A DNA stretch of 59,068 bases from Rhodospirillales bacterium. Its GTDB lineage: Bacteria > Pseudomonadota > Alphaproteobacteria > Rhodospirillales > Defluviicoccaceae. The notes below the pieces were generated by a model. It saw only the letters and a program-made list of their open reading frames with translations, did not search any database and was not told where the DNA came from. This document shows, piece after piece, positions 9,542-18,841 of this stretch (its first letter is position 1; every line of letters begins with the position of its first letter). The stretch spans positions 1 to 59,068 of the forward strand of contig REEP01000023.1 of NCBI GenBank assembly GCA_007695045.1, given 5' to 3'. The position numbers were made by a program, and so were the translations under genes.

Positions 9542-10078
9542 ATGACAATCATCGCGAGCGAGCGCCCGTTCCTGCCTGTCAATGTCGCCGTGCTCACGGT
9601 CTCCGACAGTCGCACTCTCGACACCGACACGTCGGGCCAACTCCTGGCCGACCGGATCGCGGGCGCCGGACACCGGGTGGCGGCCCGGGCGATCTCCAAG
9701 GATGATGTCGGCGCCATCGTCGCGCGGTTGCGTGCCTGGATCGATGCCCCGGACGTGGACGTGGTCATCTCTACCGGCGGTACCGGGGTCACCGGACGCG
9801 ACGTCACACCGGAAGCGGTTCGGCAAGTGATGGACAAGGAGATTCCCGGCTTCGGTGAACTGTTCCGTTGGATCAGCTTCGCCAAGATACGCACCTCGAC
9901 GATCCAGTCCCGGGCCCTCGGCGCCGTCGCCGGCGGCACCTATGTCTTCGCGCTGCCCGGGTCCGGCGGCGCCTGCCGCGATGCCTGGGACGAGATCCTG
10001 GTCCACCAACTGGACTCGCGGCACAGGCCCTGCAATTTCGTCGAACTCATGCCGCGGTTGCGGGAACACCTGCGCTAG
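9542..10078 (+). CDS. moaB: Molybdenum cofactor biosynthesis protein B
   Basis: 178 aa from ATG 9542, which follows GAGG at 5 nt; a GTG at 9536 could also serve. It has the MoCF-binding fold with [16 protein letters not shown] (18-32), [16 protein letters not shown] (77-92, with the conserved GGTG and Asp) and the [16 protein letters not shown] segment. MoaB/MogA proteins adenylylate or bind molybdopterin before metal insertion; the RDVTPEA motif and length fit MoaB rather than a MoeA fusion. It lies about 50 bp after the glycosylase and is probably co-transcribed with it. The last 32 bp overlap the convergent cyclase gene. Confidence 0.92.
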   Translation: MTIIASERPFLPVNVAVLTVSDSRTLDTDTSGQLLADRIAGAGHRVAARAISKDDVGAIVARLRAWIDAPDVDVVISTGGTGVTGRDVTPEAVRQVMDKEIPGFGELFRWISFAKIRTSTIQSRALGAVAGGTYVFALPGSGGACRDAWDEILVHQLDSRHRPCNFVELMPRLREHLR

Positions 10079-11627
10079 CGGCGCGCGGTGGCGAGGCCTG
10101 CCGGCTTCCACTCCCGGTCGCCGGTTGCGGCGCCTTCGTCCGCGGTTCCACCCGGTACAACACGACCGGTTCCCGGTATCCCTTGATCGCGTGCGCGCCG
10201 TATTCGCGGAAGGCCGCCGCCGCGGCATCGCGGTCTCCAACGGCATCGCGCACGGCAGCTGTGCACAGGATTTCCGCCGGCGCGGCCGCCTGACACACCC
10301 GGCTCGCCAGATTGACGGTCGCGCCGATCAGGTCCCCCGCTTCGACGATGGCCGGGCCGACGTTGAGGCCGATCCGAACTTGCAGCGTAGGTCCCGGCCG
10401 GCTGCGATTGTGCTCCTCGATGCAGCGCTGGATCACCAATGCTGCCTTGATCCCGGTTGCGGTATCGTCGAACACCGCCAACGTCCCGTCCCCCAGGTTC
10501 TTGACATGCAGTCCGCCAATCTGGTGCAGCACCGTCTCAACGATCTGATTGTGAATACGGATGACCTGGACGGCAGCTTCGTCCCCCTGTTCAGCCGCCA
10601 GCATCGTGGAACCGACGATGTCCGTGAACATCAAGGTCAGCCGGCGTCCCGCGGCACCGCCCGCTGCCTGGGGCTCGGTCCAGCGCTGCAGCGCGGTCTC
10701 CAGGCTGCCGGAACCGCTGATGTTGTGCGCCCGGTACGCCGAGATCGCGGCAACCCCGGCCTGGAACATGGCGAGGTAGCGTCGGTTCTGCATCAGGTAC
10801 TGGCCACATCGTTCGGCGAAGATGCGGGCCCGTGCCGGGGTCAGCCCGACCACGGCGAGACAGTCGGCCAGAAAACCGATGCCGTCGTCGGCGCTCATGT
10901 CGCTGTCGTCTTGGAGCACCGCGCACGCGCCGGCGACGAAGAAACACACGCCGAACAGGCCGAAGTTGTCACGGGTTCGCCGAAAATGATCGATCCGGTC
11001 GCGCGCATCCTCCAGGAAACACCACACCTGAAGCACTTGGTCCCGCCAGCGCGATGGCGGCGGGTCAAGCAGGGGCGGCAGACGATCGGCCTCGGCGCGG
11101 TCTGTCCACCGGTCCGAAGCGGCGGGCGTGGCCTTGGGCGGCCCTGCCGCCGGAGAGGCTGGGGCGTGAGCCTCGCCTGGGCGCAACCGGGCCGGCGACA
11201 GGGTGGCAAGCCGCGCCATCAGTGCCCGCAGTTCTGCCAGAAACCGCGCGCCGCCGCCGACCAGGCTTCGGACGATGGCTTCGGCCGAGCGGCGCCCGGC
11301 CGGAGCGCCGCTCGCTTCCGGCCCGCCTGCTCCCTCGGCCGAAGGGCCTTCAAGCGGGCCGGCTTCCATGTCCAGGCTGGCGGAACGATAGACGGTCACC
11401 GTGGTGGTGTCCTCACCATCCGGATCGAACGTCTCCTTCACCAGTTTGACAGCCGCGATCCCGGCTTGCCGCTCCAGCGAGCGGGCGGCTTCCAGGGCAT
11501 CAGGCCGCTCGGCCGGGGCGTAGACGCCGACGCGCTGCCAGTCGCCGCCGGTGCGGCGGACCCGCAACTCCAGCGTGGCGATCCGGCGGGGCTGTGCGCG
11601 GTCGGGCATGGAGGCCCCTTGCGGCAT
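10047..11627 (-). CDS. Class III (type b) adenylate cyclase-domain protein
   Basis: 526 aa (or 520 from an internal ATG at 11609). The C-terminal cyclase homology domain runs from about 325 to 510. The two metal-binding Asp are at 336 (FTDIVGST) and 380 (NLGDG). The purine-specifying pair is Lys376 and Thr437, and the transition-state residues are Asn439 and Arg443 (GATVNLASR). All catalytic residues are present, so it should make cAMP; Lys/Thr is the class IIIb signature. The N-terminal 320 residues have no recognised sensor: an RCK/flagellin-unlike alpha/beta start (1-85), an Ala/Pro-rich linker (90-190) and a helical Cys-containing part (195-310) with a short hydrophobic stretch at 221-238. 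It is monocistronic and convergent with moaB. Confidence 0.88.
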   Translation of the reverse strand: MPQGASMPDRAQPRRIATLELRVRRTGGDWQRVGVYAPAERPDALEAARSLERQAGIAAVKLVKETFDPDGEDTTTVTVYRSASLDMEAGPLEGPSAEGAGGPEASGAPAGRRSAEAIVRSLVGGGARFLAELRALMARLATLSPARLRPGEAHAPASPAAGPPKATPAASDRWTDRAEADRLPPLLDPPPSRWRDQVLQVWCFLEDARDRIDHFRRTRDNFGLFGVCFFVAGACAVLQDDSDMSADDGIGFLADCLAVVGLTPARARIFAERCGQYLMQNRRYLAMFQAGVAAISAYRAHNISGSGSLETALQRWTEPQAAGGAAGRRLTLMFTDIVGSTMLAAEQGDEAAVQVIRIHNQIVETVLHQIGGLHVKNLGDGTLAVFDDTATGIKAALVIQRCIEEHNRSRPGPTLQVRIGLNVGPAIVEAGDLIGATVNLASRVCQAAAPAEILCTAAVRDAVGDRDAAAAAFREYGAHAIKGYREPVVLYRVEPRTKAPQPATGSGSRQASPPRAASAGVPATAA

Positions 11628-11755
11628 GGACGTCTTTCAAATCATGACCGGAATACGTGCATAGCGCAACCGTCGATGGGCGCATGCCTTGATCGGGACT
11701 TGCAATGCCAGCGGTATCATCCTCAATTAGAGCGGGTGAAAAAGGAGAGTCGCCA

Positions 11756-12085
11756 GTGACAGTTCGCGTCGCGCGCTTTGAGATCGGTCAGGTGGTCCGC
11801 CATCGGGTGTTCCCGTTTCGTGGCGTCATTTTCGACGTGGATCCGGAGTTCGCCAATACGGAGGAATGGTGGCTGGCGATTCCGGAGCACGTGCGTCCTC
11901 GCAAGGATCAACCGTTCTACCATCTGTTGGCGGAGAATGCGGAGACGACGTACGTCGCCTACGTGTCGGAGCAGAACCTGCTGCCCGACGACAGCGGTCA
12001 GCCGGTTTCCCATCCGCAGGTGTCCGAGCTTTTCTGCGGCATCGAGAATGGCCGCTACGTGCGCAGGCCGCATCCCGTCAACTGA
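11756..12085 (+). CDS. hspQ: Heat-shock protein HspQ (hemimethylated-DNA-binding YccV family)
   Basis: 109 aa from a GTG at 11756, chosen because AAGGAG (11742-11747) lies 8 nt upstream. The whole protein is one YccV/HspQ domain: FEIGQVVRHRVFPFRGVIFDVDPEFANTEEWW near the start, then RPRKDQPFYHLLAE, YVAYVSEQNLLPD and HPQVSELF. HspQ is a small cytoplasmic beta-barrel protein, described in enterobacteria as heat-induced and as a specificity enhancer for the Lon protease. The upstream 130 bp contain CTTGAT (around 11687) and TATCAT (around 11714), which may be promoter parts but do not form a well-spaced pair. The last 31 bp overlap the convergent DUF2064 gene. Confidence 0.92.
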   Translation: MTVRVARFEIGQVVRHRVFPFRGVIFDVDPEFANTEEWWLAIPEHVRPRKDQPFYHLLAENAETTYVAYVSEQNLLPDDSGQPVSHPQVSELFCGIENGRYVRRPHPVN

Positions 12086-12708
12086 TGGTCCACTTGGTGA
12101 CGTCGTAATCGCGCCAGTGCGGCGCCGTCGTCGATGTCCTCAAGGGTTTCCAGGAAAGGGGGGACGCGGTCGTTTCCGGGAAGGTTGCGAAGTGTGTCGC
12201 CGAGCGCATGGGGTGTGGACCAGCGCACGCCCGTGAACAGATCGGGGTATCGCGGTCGCCGACGAAGCCCGACCAGCCAGTAACCGCCGTCTGGCGCCGG
12301 TCCGAACACCGCAGCATGACGCCCCAGGTGGCGGAAGGCCTGCACCACATGCTCAGGCCGGATATCGGGGACGTCGGTGCCGACGATTACCGCCGGGCCG
12401 GGAGGGAGTGAGCGCATCACCCGTCCCATGCGGGCGCCAAGGTTGCCCGTCCCCTGGGCCAGGATCTGCCATTCGCGAGGCGCGCAAAACCGTGCTCGTG
12501 AGGTGCCATCCGGCGTGACCGCCAGCCAGCAGAGCCAGCGTCCGCGGCCGGCAAGCCGGTTCAACAGGCTGCGCGTGGCTTCCCGATAGAAACGCCATGC
12601 CGCCACGTCGCCTACGTCCCGGGCCAGTCGGGTTTTCACCCGGCCAAGCCGTGGCGCCTTGACGAAAGCCACCAGATGTCGGGCCGGACGTCCCGTCACC
12701 ACGCTCAC
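12055..12708 (-). CDS. DUF2064 glycosyltransferase-like protein (TIGR04282, arsenosugar type)
   Basis: 217 aa from a GTG at 12708 that overlaps the stop of the upstream gene as GTGA. A longer frame exists but would overlap by 61 bp. The nucleotide-diphospho-sugar transferase fold shows FVKAPRLGRVKTRLARDVG near the N-terminus, IVGTDVPDIRPEHVVQAF with the DxP metal or substrate motif, and GPAPDGGYWLVGL. The family is named for its genetic link with arsenosugar synthesis, but many members lie in genomes without arsenic genes, as seems to be the case here. It is translationally coupled to the GT2 gene, so the pair probably acts on one pathway. Confidence 0.87.
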   Translation of the reverse strand: MSVVTGRPARHLVAFVKAPRLGRVKTRLARDVGDVAAWRFYREATRSLLNRLAGRGRWLCWLAVTPDGTSRARFCAPREWQILAQGTGNLGARMGRVMRSLPPGPAVIVGTDVPDIRPEHVVQAFRHLGRHAAVFGPAPDGGYWLVGLRRRPRYPDLFTGVRWSTPHALGDTLRNLPGNDRVPPFLETLEDIDDGAALARLRRHQVDHQLTGCGLRT

Positions 12709-13433
12709 CGGTACACCCGTGCGATGAGGCGGGGCGGCAGGCCCAGATAGTAAAGCCCGAGACACAGCGCATTGCGCAACGGGCGGCCGAGGTAGCCGTC
12801 TTGGCGGTAACGCCGAGCGGAGGTGAGCGCCGGCGCATCCAGCATGACCAGGCGCCTGCGCCCGATTCGCCGAACCATGTCCACATCCTCCATCAAGGGC
12901 AGCGGTCGATAGCCGCCCAGCGCCCGGTAGAAATCCCGCCGGATCAGCAAACCCTGGTCGCCGTAGGGCAGGCCCAGGACGCGGTTACGCCAAGCCACCG
13001 CCACTTCCAGTCGCCTGGCCGCGGCGGCGGCGTCGTCAAGCGTGAAGCGAAAGTACCCGGCCCGCGCCGCGTTCGCCGGATCGCGCATGAAGGCCGTCGC
13101 CGTTTTGCCCCACTCGGGCGCAAGAGCCGTGTCGGCGTGCAGGAACAGCAGCCACGCGCCGGATGCCGTTGCGGCCCCCGCGGCCAGTTGCGGCCCCCGG
13201 CCGCGCGGGGCGATGATGACCTGGGCGCCGTGGTCCCGGGCGATTGCGGCCGTGTCATCGGTGGAACCGCCGTCCACCACGATCACTTCACGAAGCGGAT
13301 CGGTTGCGCCGGCGGCGAGCGCGTGCAAGGCGGCGGCGATCCCGGGCGCGGCATTCAGTGCCGGAATCACCACGGAAACAGCTTGCGATGGCTGTCGTGA
13401 GGACATCGGGATTTGCGGGTTGCGGTGTTCCAT
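12705..13433 (-). CDS. GT2 glycosyltransferase (TIGR04283, arsenosugar type)
   Basis: 242 aa. It has the GT-A fold with SVVIPALNAAPGIAAALHAL (about 19-38), VIVVDGGSTDDT (about 49-60), the metal-binding LFLHADTALAP (about 95-105) and a C-terminal LPLMEDVDMVRRIGRRRL (ED-x5-R-type acceptor motif). A Cys-poor hydrophobic C-terminus (LCLGLYYLGLPPRLIARVY) may associate with membrane. The usual partner of DUF2064 proteins, it is coupled to one here by a 4-bp overlap. Substrate is unknown; the family name rests on gene neighbourhoods in other genomes. A second in-frame ATG (MSSRQPSQAV, residue 10) is an alternative start. Confidence 0.87.
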   Translation of the reverse strand: MEHRNPQIPMSSRQPSQAVSVVIPALNAAPGIAAALHALAAGATDPLREVIVVDGGSTDDTAAIARDHGAQVIIAPRGRGPQLAAGAATASGAWLLFLHADTALAPEWGKTATAFMRDPANAARAGYFRFTLDDAAAAARRLEVAVAWRNRVLGLPYGDQGLLIRRDFYRALGGYRPLPLMEDVDMVRRIGRRRLVMLDAPALTSARRYRQDGYLGRPLRNALCLGLYYLGLPPRLIARVYR

Positions 13434-13525
13434 CGCTACATAAGCGGTTGGTCATCGTCGAACCAGGCGTTCAGCGCAAACGCAACGCCGGACCTGCACG
13501 ACAGATCGTCGAGGAACACGCTGCC

Positions 13526-14224
13526 ATGCCCGATCAAAGCTTCGAGGACTGGGCCGCCGGCCGGCCCGACCCGCGTTTCACCGACTGGCTGAGGGAACGG
13601 GCCCAACCCCTGTGGACGCAGGCTGTGACCCACCGGTTCGTCCGCGACCTTGCCGAGGGCACCCTTCCCGAGGCGGTGATGGCCCGCTACCTGGTCCAGG
13701 ATTACGCGTTCCTGGATCAGTTCGTCCGCCTCCTGGGCAGCGCCATTGCCAAGGCGCCCGGCTTGGCGGAACGTCTTCCTTTGAGCCGCTTTCTCGCCGT
13801 GGTCACCAGCGACGAGAACACATACTTCCACCGTGCCTTCGATGCCCTCGGCGTCACTGAAACGGAGCGCACAGACCCGGACCTGCGGGAGCCCACGCGC
13901 GGCTTTCACGCGGTCATGGCGGAGGCGGTGGCGGCCAAGACCTATGCAGAGACCCTGGTCCCGTTGGTGGTCTTCGAATGGCTCTATCTGGACTGGGCCA
14001 CCTCGGTCGCTGACCGCCAGCCCGGTAAATTCTACTTGCGGGAGTGGATCGACCTGCATGCCAATCCTGATTTCGCCGCTTTCGTTGCATGGTTGCGCGG
14101 TCAGCTGGATTCGGCCGGGCCCACTTTGTTGCCACGCAAACAGCAAGCCGCCGCGGCCGTGTTCCGTCATACCGTCGACCTTGAGAAGGCGTTCTTCGAC
14201 GAAGCTTTCGTGGAAACCGCCTGA
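13526..14224 (+). CDS. tenA: TenA/thiaminase II family protein, TenA_E-like
   Basis: 232 aa from ATG 13526; the open frame extends 94 codons upstream through the antisense of the GT2 gene but shows no similarity there. All-helical TenA/PqqC fold: FRDWLRE-like start (FTDWLRERAQPLWTQAVTH), LVQDYAFLDQFVRLLG, SDENTYFHRAF and PLVVFEWLYLDWA. The protein has no Cys at all. In canonical TenA the catalytic Cys precedes W-x-Y (PCxWxY); here that place reads FEWLY, as in the TenA_E group where Glu replaces it. TenA_E members work in salvage of damaged thiamine pyrimidine. No TPP riboswitch was seen upstream. Activity is inferred. Confidence 0.85.
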   Translation: MPDQSFEDWAAGRPDPRFTDWLRERAQPLWTQAVTHRFVRDLAEGTLPEAVMARYLVQDYAFLDQFVRLLGSAIAKAPGLAERLPLSRFLAVVTSDENTYFHRAFDALGVTETERTDPDLREPTRGFHAVMAEAVAAKTYAETLVPLVVFEWLYLDWATSVADRQPGKFYLREWIDLHANPDFAAFVAWLRGQLDSAGPTLLPRKQQAAAAVFRHTVDLEKAFFDEAFVETA

Positions 14225-14389
14225 AACGGCCATATTCGGCCGCTTGTCTCGAGTCTGGCAAGCGGTTCAGCTGCCGAATCCGGCGCTGTTCGGAGAACAG
14301 CGCATTGCGGCATTCTACTAGTCATGCACAAATCGCATGGGGGGGATGCGTGGTTTTGGGTTCCGGCGTTCGCGTTACTCGTTTATATC
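14225..14389. other. Non-coding spacer with perfect hairpin after tenA
   Basis: No gene is supported. A 9-bp perfect inverted repeat GCGCTGTTC - GGA - GAACAGCGC lies at 14283-14303, 59 bp after the tenA stop. It could end the tenA transcript or stabilise its 3' end, but there is no T-run after it on either strand. A TATATC hexamer at 14384-14389 lies just before the candidate small RNA and may be its -10 box. Confidence 0.5.
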
Positions 14390-14525
14390 TGAAACCTGAT
14401 GCTGCATTGCAGCATCACGAGTTTCGGGTGCAAGGCCCGGAAGGGGCTCGTTCCGACGGGTCCTACGTCTCCCAGACGTGAAGCCTCCCTGCTAGACTTG
14501 CCGGGCCTTCGTGGCCCGGCTTTTT
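14390..14525 (+). ncRNA. Candidate small RNA with anti-Shine-Dalgarno motifs
   Basis: No open frame explains this segment, but it has the layout of an independent small RNA. The 5' stem-loop pairs GAAAC (14391-14395) with GTTTC (14421-14425) around a perfect GATGCTGC - ATT - GCAGCATC hairpin (14398-14416). A second hairpin exposes a CCC loop (ACGTCT-CCC-AGACGT, about 14465-14480). A single-stranded stretch then contains CCTCCC, and the RNA ends in a strong intrinsic terminator. CUCCC/CCUCCC loops that pair with ribosome-binding sites are typical of alphaproteobacterial trans-acting sRNAs (for example the AbcR and MmgR groups). The family is not identified. The start near 14390 is a guess from TATATC at 14384. 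Confidence 0.5.
14500..14525 (+). terminator. Rho-independent terminator of the candidate sRNA
   Basis: GCCGGGCC (14500-14507), loop TTCGT, GGCCCGGC (14513-14520), then TTTTTC. An 8-bp all-GC stem with a UUCG-like loop and a T-run is a textbook intrinsic terminator. It points rightwards, with no plus-strand coding gene within 270 bp upstream, which supports a separate RNA gene ending here. Confidence 0.88.
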
Positions 14526-14782
14526 CTAAGGTGATTTGCCACCCTCCAGTGCCGCTTGGTCGGTTCGCGACCGCCGCCGCCGCCACCCCTTGCGCGTCTC
14601 TGGCGGCGCGGCCGCAAACCGGCCATCTTTGCGTCGCACCCAAACAGCCGCCGTCAGCAGCTCCCTTAGTTACGCCGCCACAACCGGCTTGGAGGCGGCG
14701 TCGGTAAGGCTTGGCACGCATCGGCCCATGCCGGGAACAGTGGCTGTGGCTGCACGCCGTGCGGTGTTGTTTCGCCTGCGGA
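14526..14782. other. Spacer between candidate sRNA and EF-G-like gene
   Basis: 257 bp with no supported gene. It contains GC-rich low-complexity sequence (CCGCCGCCGCC at 14571-14583). I see no terminator for the EF-G-like gene, whose stop codon adjoins this region on the minus strand. Confidence 0.5.
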
Positions 14783-16807
14783 TCAGTTCGCTTCCGCCCG
14801 CTGGGCAACCACCTCGTCGGCGAGGCGGCCGCTGAGTTCCTGAAGGTGGTCGAATCGCCACTCGAACGTGCCGACGCCCAGCGTGAGAGAGCGCAGTTCC
14901 ACGATCAGGCCGTGCATCTCCGCCTGCGGCAACAGGACGGACACCTCGTCCCAGCCGGGCCAGTCGGCCTTTGGCTCGAAACCAAGAATTTGGCCGCGCC
15001 GGCCGCTCACCAGCCGCTGCACCTTTGACGTGAAGTCGTTGGGGATCGCGACCTTGACGTTGAAGATCGGCTCCAGCAGAACCGGATTGCACTTCGGCAT
15101 GCCTTCGCGCATGGCCAGAGCGCCGGCCTTGCGAAATGCCATTTCCGAACTGTCGACGGTGTGGAACTGCCCGTCGGTCAGGGTGACGGCGACGTCCACC
15201 ACCGGAAAGCCGAGGGCGCCCTGGCGAAGATAGTCGCGCACGCCGGCCTCGACCGCGGGAATATACTGTTTCGGCACCGCACCGCCCGTGATGCTGTCGG
15301 AAAAAGCGAATCCGCCCCCACGCGGCAGCGGCCGGATTTCCAGGTGTACATCGCCGAATTCGCCGTGGCCGCCGGACTGTTTTTTGTGGCGGGCATGCTG
15401 GCTGGCGGTTGTTCGAATCGTTTCCTTGTACGGCACCTGCGGCCGGGTGGCCTCGATCGTCATGTTGTAGCGGTTGCGCAGGCGATCGATGGCGATCAGC
15501 AGATGCATCTCTCCCTGGCCCCAGAGCAGAAGTTCGCCGGTATCCTGGTCGTGGCCGAAACTGAGCGATGGGTCTTCGTCCGCGAGCCGGCCCAACGCAC
15601 CCGTCAGCTTCACTTCGTCAGATCGCTGCGCCGCCCTTACCGCCAGGGCGAACAAGGGGCTCAGCGGCGGCGGCCAGGGGGCGCCGGTGGCCTGACCCGA
15701 CGGCGACAGCAAGCCGCCGGTGACGGCACTGTCCAGACGGCCCAGCGCAACCACCTCGCCCAAGCCCGCCTTGGCGACCTTGTCCAGCTTGGCACCCAGC
15801 GGCCGGCCGACGCCGCTGACGCGTTCGCCGTTCAGCACCGTGCCGTCCGCGATCTCGCCCCGCCATACCCGAGCGTGGGATAGTTTTCCGGTGTGCGCCG
15901 CATGCTGGGTCTTGAAGACCCGCGCGCACGGCTCGCCATTCGGGTCAATGCCGAGGCGGGAGGCACTGGCTTCTGGCCCCGGTACCTCGTGGCGCAAGGC
16001 CTTGAGCAGGCGCGTGACCCCGTGCATGCCCTCGGCTGAACCGAAGAACACCGGTACGATCCGGTCGTGGCTCAACTCTCGGGCGAGATTGCCATAAATC
16101 TCGTCGGTGGCCGGCGTCACGTCCTCCAGCAGTTTTTCCAGCAGGTCGTCGTCGAAATCGGCCAGCGCCTCCAGCATGCCGGCCCGCGCTTCCTGTTCCC
16201 GTTCCGCAACCTCCTCCGGCACCCGGATCAGTTCCGAAGGCTGGCCCGGCTGCCAGCGGAAGGCCCGTTCGCTCACCAGATCGACAAACCCGGTAATCTG
16301 CTCGCCCTCCCGGATCGGGACTTCCCGCAGCACCAGTGGGCGCTCCGACACCGCCTGCAGAGCCTCCAGCGTGCGCGAGATCTCTGTCCCCGGTGCGTCC
16401 ATCTTGTTGATGAACACCATGTGCGGGATTTCCTGGCGATCCAGGAAGCGGAACAATGGTGCCAGAGTCAGGCTTTTCTCCGGTTCCGGTTCGCAGACCA
16501 CCACCGCCGCGTCCACCACTAACAGGGCATTGCGGGCCTCCTGGGCCAGTTCGATGAAGCCAGGGCAATCCAGGAATGTCCACCGCTCTTCCAGGTACTC
16601 GGTACTGGCGATGTTGATCTCCGTGCTCATCTGCCGGTCACGGGCTTCCTGGCTGCTGTCGCCGACGGTATTCCCTTCCTTGACGGTGCCCTTTCGGGTG
16701 ACGGCACCGCAGCGGAACAGGATGCTCTCCAGAAGGGTGGTCTTGCCGCTCAGGTAGGGACCCACCAGGGCTGTGGCACGGGGCGCGGAAAGCGGTCTAG
16801 CGGTCAC
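14783..16807 (-). CDS. Elongation factor G-like translational GTPase (EF-G2/FusA paralogue)
   Basis: 674 aa, slightly shorter than EF-G (about 700). Five-domain EF-G layout: P-loop GPYLSGKT (16-23), G3 DCPGF (80-84), G4 NKMD (134-137), G5 GSA (about 250), then domains II-V with PQVPYKETIR and the domain IV segment GGGFAFSDSITGGAVPKQYIPAVEAG. In canonical EF-G the G3 motif is DTPGH, and the His activates water for GTP hydrolysis. Here it is Phe84, so hydrolysis must be slow or use another residue. Such EF-G-like proteins are widespread in Alphaproteobacteria next to an ordinary fusA elsewhere; their role is not settled. It has its own transcription unit on the minus strand. Confidence 0.9.
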   Translation of the reverse strand: MTARPLSAPRATALVGPYLSGKTTLLESILFRCGAVTRKGTVKEGNTVGDSSQEARDRQMSTEINIASTEYLEERWTFLDCPGFIELAQEARNALLVVDAAVVVCEPEPEKSLTLAPLFRFLDRQEIPHMVFINKMDAPGTEISRTLEALQAVSERPLVLREVPIREGEQITGFVDLVSERAFRWQPGQPSELIRVPEEVAEREQEARAGMLEALADFDDDLLEKLLEDVTPATDEIYGNLARELSHDRIVPVFFGSAEGMHGVTRLLKALRHEVPGPEASASRLGIDPNGEPCARVFKTQHAAHTGKLSHARVWRGEIADGTVLNGERVSGVGRPLGAKLDKVAKAGLGEVVALGRLDSAVTGGLLSPSGQATGAPWPPPLSPLFALAVRAAQRSDEVKLTGALGRLADEDPSLSFGHDQDTGELLLWGQGEMHLLIAIDRLRNRYNMTIEATRPQVPYKETIRTTASQHARHKKQSGGHGEFGDVHLEIRPLPRGGGFAFSDSITGGAVPKQYIPAVEAGVRDYLRQGALGFPVVDVAVTLTDGQFHTVDSSEMAFRKAGALAMREGMPKCNPVLLEPIFNVKVAIPNDFTSKVQRLVSGRRGQILGFEPKADWPGWDEVSVLLPQAEMHGLIVELRSLTLGVGTFEWRFDHLQELSGRLADEVVAQRAEAN

Positions 16808-16904
16808 GGAACTCCTCCCGAGAATCAGTTGTTATCATGACCTTAAAGCGGCGCGTTCACCGCACCGTATCTTGAAACCCTACTGTCACCTTGAGCCGAA
16901 TCAA

Positions 16905-16964
16905 GGAAAAAGGGCGCGCCGCGGCAGCGGCCCCGTTCTGGGCCGTGCCTGGACCGCGGCGCGC
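16905..16964 (-). terminator. Rho-independent terminator after the aspartate aminotransferase
   Basis: On the minus strand an 11-bp perfect GC stem (GCGCGCCGCGG / CCGCGGCGCGC; forward 16914-16924 with 16954-16964) with a branched loop is followed by CCTTTTTCC. The structure begins 8 bp after the aminotransferase stop codon. Confidence 0.85.
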
Positions 16965-16972
16965 GGGTGAGC

Positions 16973-18193
<1,221 letters not shown>

Positions 18194-18262
18194 TTAGGAC
18201 ATCCAAATGACGGCGAAAAGTAGACCGGCGGTGGGGCAGCCGCAAGCAGATCGGGTATGGCT

Positions 18263-18841
18263 TCAGCGCGGCTTGGCCTCGCCCATGTCGTCGGTCAGCG
18301 ACCGCTGCATGAACACGGCGTCCAGCCAGCGACCGAACTTGAAACCCACGGCCGTAAAGGTACCGGTGCGCCGGAAGCCCAGCCGTTCGTGCAACCGGAT
18401 CGAACGGCAGTTGCCGGAGTCGCCCACGACCGCCACCATCTGGCGAAAGCCAAGCGCGGTGCACTGCCCGATCAGCTCCGCCAGCAGTCGCCGGCCCAGG
18501 CCCCGGCCCATGGCGCCCGGCGCGATGTAGATTGAGTCTTCCACGGTGTAGCGGTAGGCGGAACGCGGGCGGAATGGCGCAGCGTAGGCGAAGCCCTGCA
18601 CCTCGACCCCGTCCGTCACCACCAGGAACGGCAGGTTCTTGGCCGTCAAACCCCGGAATCGGTCTTGCATTTCAGCCAGGTCGGGCGGAACCTCTTCGAA
18701 CGAGCCCGTACCGTGCTTCACGTGCTCGGCATAGATCGCCTGCAGCCGCGCCACATCAGCTGCAACAGCGGGGCGCAGGGTGCCCGTTCGGAGCGGGGTG
18801 CGGAGCACCGCGCCGCTGCCCATGCGCGGCTCGAGGCTCAT
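18263..18841 (-). CDS. GNAT N-acetyltransferase, phosphinothricin acetyltransferase-like
   Basis: 192 aa. One GNAT domain: LRPAVAADVARLQAIYAEHVKHGTGSFEE at the start, then VEDSIYIAPGAMGRGLGRRLLAELI carrying the acetyl-CoA pyrophosphate loop (R/QxxGxG/A as MGRGLGRR), and a C-terminal NCRSIRLHERLGFRRTGTFTAVGFKFGRWLD typical of the PAT/Bar/YwnH group. These enzymes acetylate the amino group of small molecules such as phosphinothricin or methionine sulfoximine. The start codon overlaps the stop of the upstream amidohydrolase gene as ATGA, so the two are translationally coupled. Substrate is unknown. Confidence 0.87.
   Translation of the reverse strand: MSLEPRMGSGAVLRTPLRTGTLRPAVAADVARLQAIYAEHVKHGTGSFEEVPPDLAEMQDRFRGLTAKNLPFLVVTDGVEVQGFAYAAPFRPRSAYRYTVEDSIYIAPGAMGRGLGRRLLAELIGQCTALGFRQMVAVVGDSGNCRSIRLHERLGFRRTGTFTAVGFKFGRWLDAVFMQRSLTDDMGEAKPR

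Noticed and set aside
8489-10246. 585-codon minus-strand frame over the uracil-DNA glycosylase and moaB
   Set aside because: Both plus-strand genes are recognised families; the antisense product is Arg/Pro/Gly-rich with no domain.
9855-11759. 634-codon plus-strand frame through the cyclase gene
   Set aside because: Antisense to a complete class III cyclase; composition is that of a shadow frame.
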